The notes under the pieces were generated by a model that searched no databases, was not told where the DNA came from, and was given only the letters and a program-made list of their open reading frames with translations. DNA of 42,662 bases from Pirellulales bacterium (GTDB taxonomy: Bacteria; Planctomycetota; Planctomycetia; Pirellulales; JACPPG01): NCBI GenBank assembly GCA_035546535.1, contig DASZWQ010000100.1:1-42662 (forward strand), in the 5' to 3' direction. The translations under genes and the position numbers were made by a program. Below, in pieces: positions 42,438 through 42,662 of the stretch; the first letter of the stretch is position 1; each line of letters starts with the position of its first letter.

Positions 42438-42502
42438 CCCGAGACCAAGGCGCGCGATAGGCCGTAACGAAAACCGCGCGAACTTAGGTCACTCCGCCTC
42501 GA

Positions 42503-42661
42503 TTAGAACTGATCGAGAATAAAGTGATTACCCCAATGATACTTGCGGGTCATGGGGAATTCGTTGTGCCAGCGCTTGTTGTAGACCGGCACCCGCATTT
42601 CCGGCGGATAGCGGTAGTACAAGCTCTCCGAGCTGCGGTAATAGTCCGCGCTCCAGAAGTT
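42503..42661 (-). CDS. Hypothetical protein, C-terminal 52 residues, cut by window edge
   Basis: Reading leftwards from the right edge, an uninterrupted frame encodes NFWSADYYRSSESLYYRYPP, then EMRVPVYNKRWHNEFPMTRK and YHWGNHFILDQF before TAA (42505-42503). The sequence is rich in tyrosine, arginine and aromatic residues and has no domain I recognise. It reads as coding: no stop over 52 codons, and a plausible protein C-terminus just before a repeat-bearing convergent gap. The rest of the gene lies beyond the window. Confidence 0.55.
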   Translation of the reverse strand, partial: NFWSADYYRSSESLYYRYPPEMRVPVYNKRWHNEFPMTRKYHWGNHFILDQF

Positions 42662-42662
42662 C

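Overview
The window is a high-GC bacterial chromosome segment, most probably from a planctomycete of the Pirellulales type. This rests on gene content: a solitary formylmethanofuran:tetrahydromethanopterin formyltransferase, a divergent member of the neutral-ceramidase family, ribH-nusB-ftsY and polA-coaE-rho neighbourhoods, a PA0069-type radical SAM enzyme and many short dispersed palindromes between genes. No rRNA, tRNA, CRISPR, insertion sequence or phage gene was seen. Both edges cut a gene: a ceramidase-family gene on the left (+) and the C-terminus of an unknown protein on the right (-).

Layout. 1-7.3 kb: ceramidase-like protein (+), then leftward rraA-like, glnA and an MMPL/RND exporter; rraA-like is bracketed by BIME-like palindromes and strong terminators. 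7.5-10.5 kb: methyltransferase (-), glucuronate-isomerase-like enzyme (+), DUF2617-like protein (-). 10.9-17 kb: a rightward set of radical SAM protein, DUF488, RarA, LysM/L,D-transpeptidase and acetamidase/formamidase. 17.1-32.7 kb: an unbroken leftward run of 15 genes. It holds housekeeping functions (PBP4-type carboxypeptidase, ftsY, nusB, ribH, rho, coaE, polA), a ParDE-type toxin-antitoxin pair whose toxin is frameshifted, the overlapping pair SAM hydrolase-bioA, and the compact set Rieske ferredoxin, serine-racemase-like PLP enzyme and PhyH dioxygenase. 32.8-37.2 kb: a rightward set of HpcH/HpaI aldolase, Tm-1-like ATP-binding protein and PEP-hydrolase-family TIM barrel, then a SpoIIE-type phosphatase. 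37.3-42.7 kb: Ftr, a cysteine-rich lipoprotein and LarE (all -), an M20 peptidase (+) and the partial gene (-).

How genes fit together. The best candidate for an undescribed module is 30.6-35.7 kb: two compact gene sets diverging from a 136-base intergenic space. The leftward set pairs a Rieske protein with a racemase/dehydratase and a non-haem iron dioxygenase, the last two overlapping by ATGA. The rightward set pairs a pyruvate-type aldolase with two proteins that correspond to the two halves of the plant/fungal Tm-1 protein. Their shared substrate cannot be read from sequence. A second observation is architectural: all five convergent gene pairs are separated by a short dispersed palindrome, drawn from four families.
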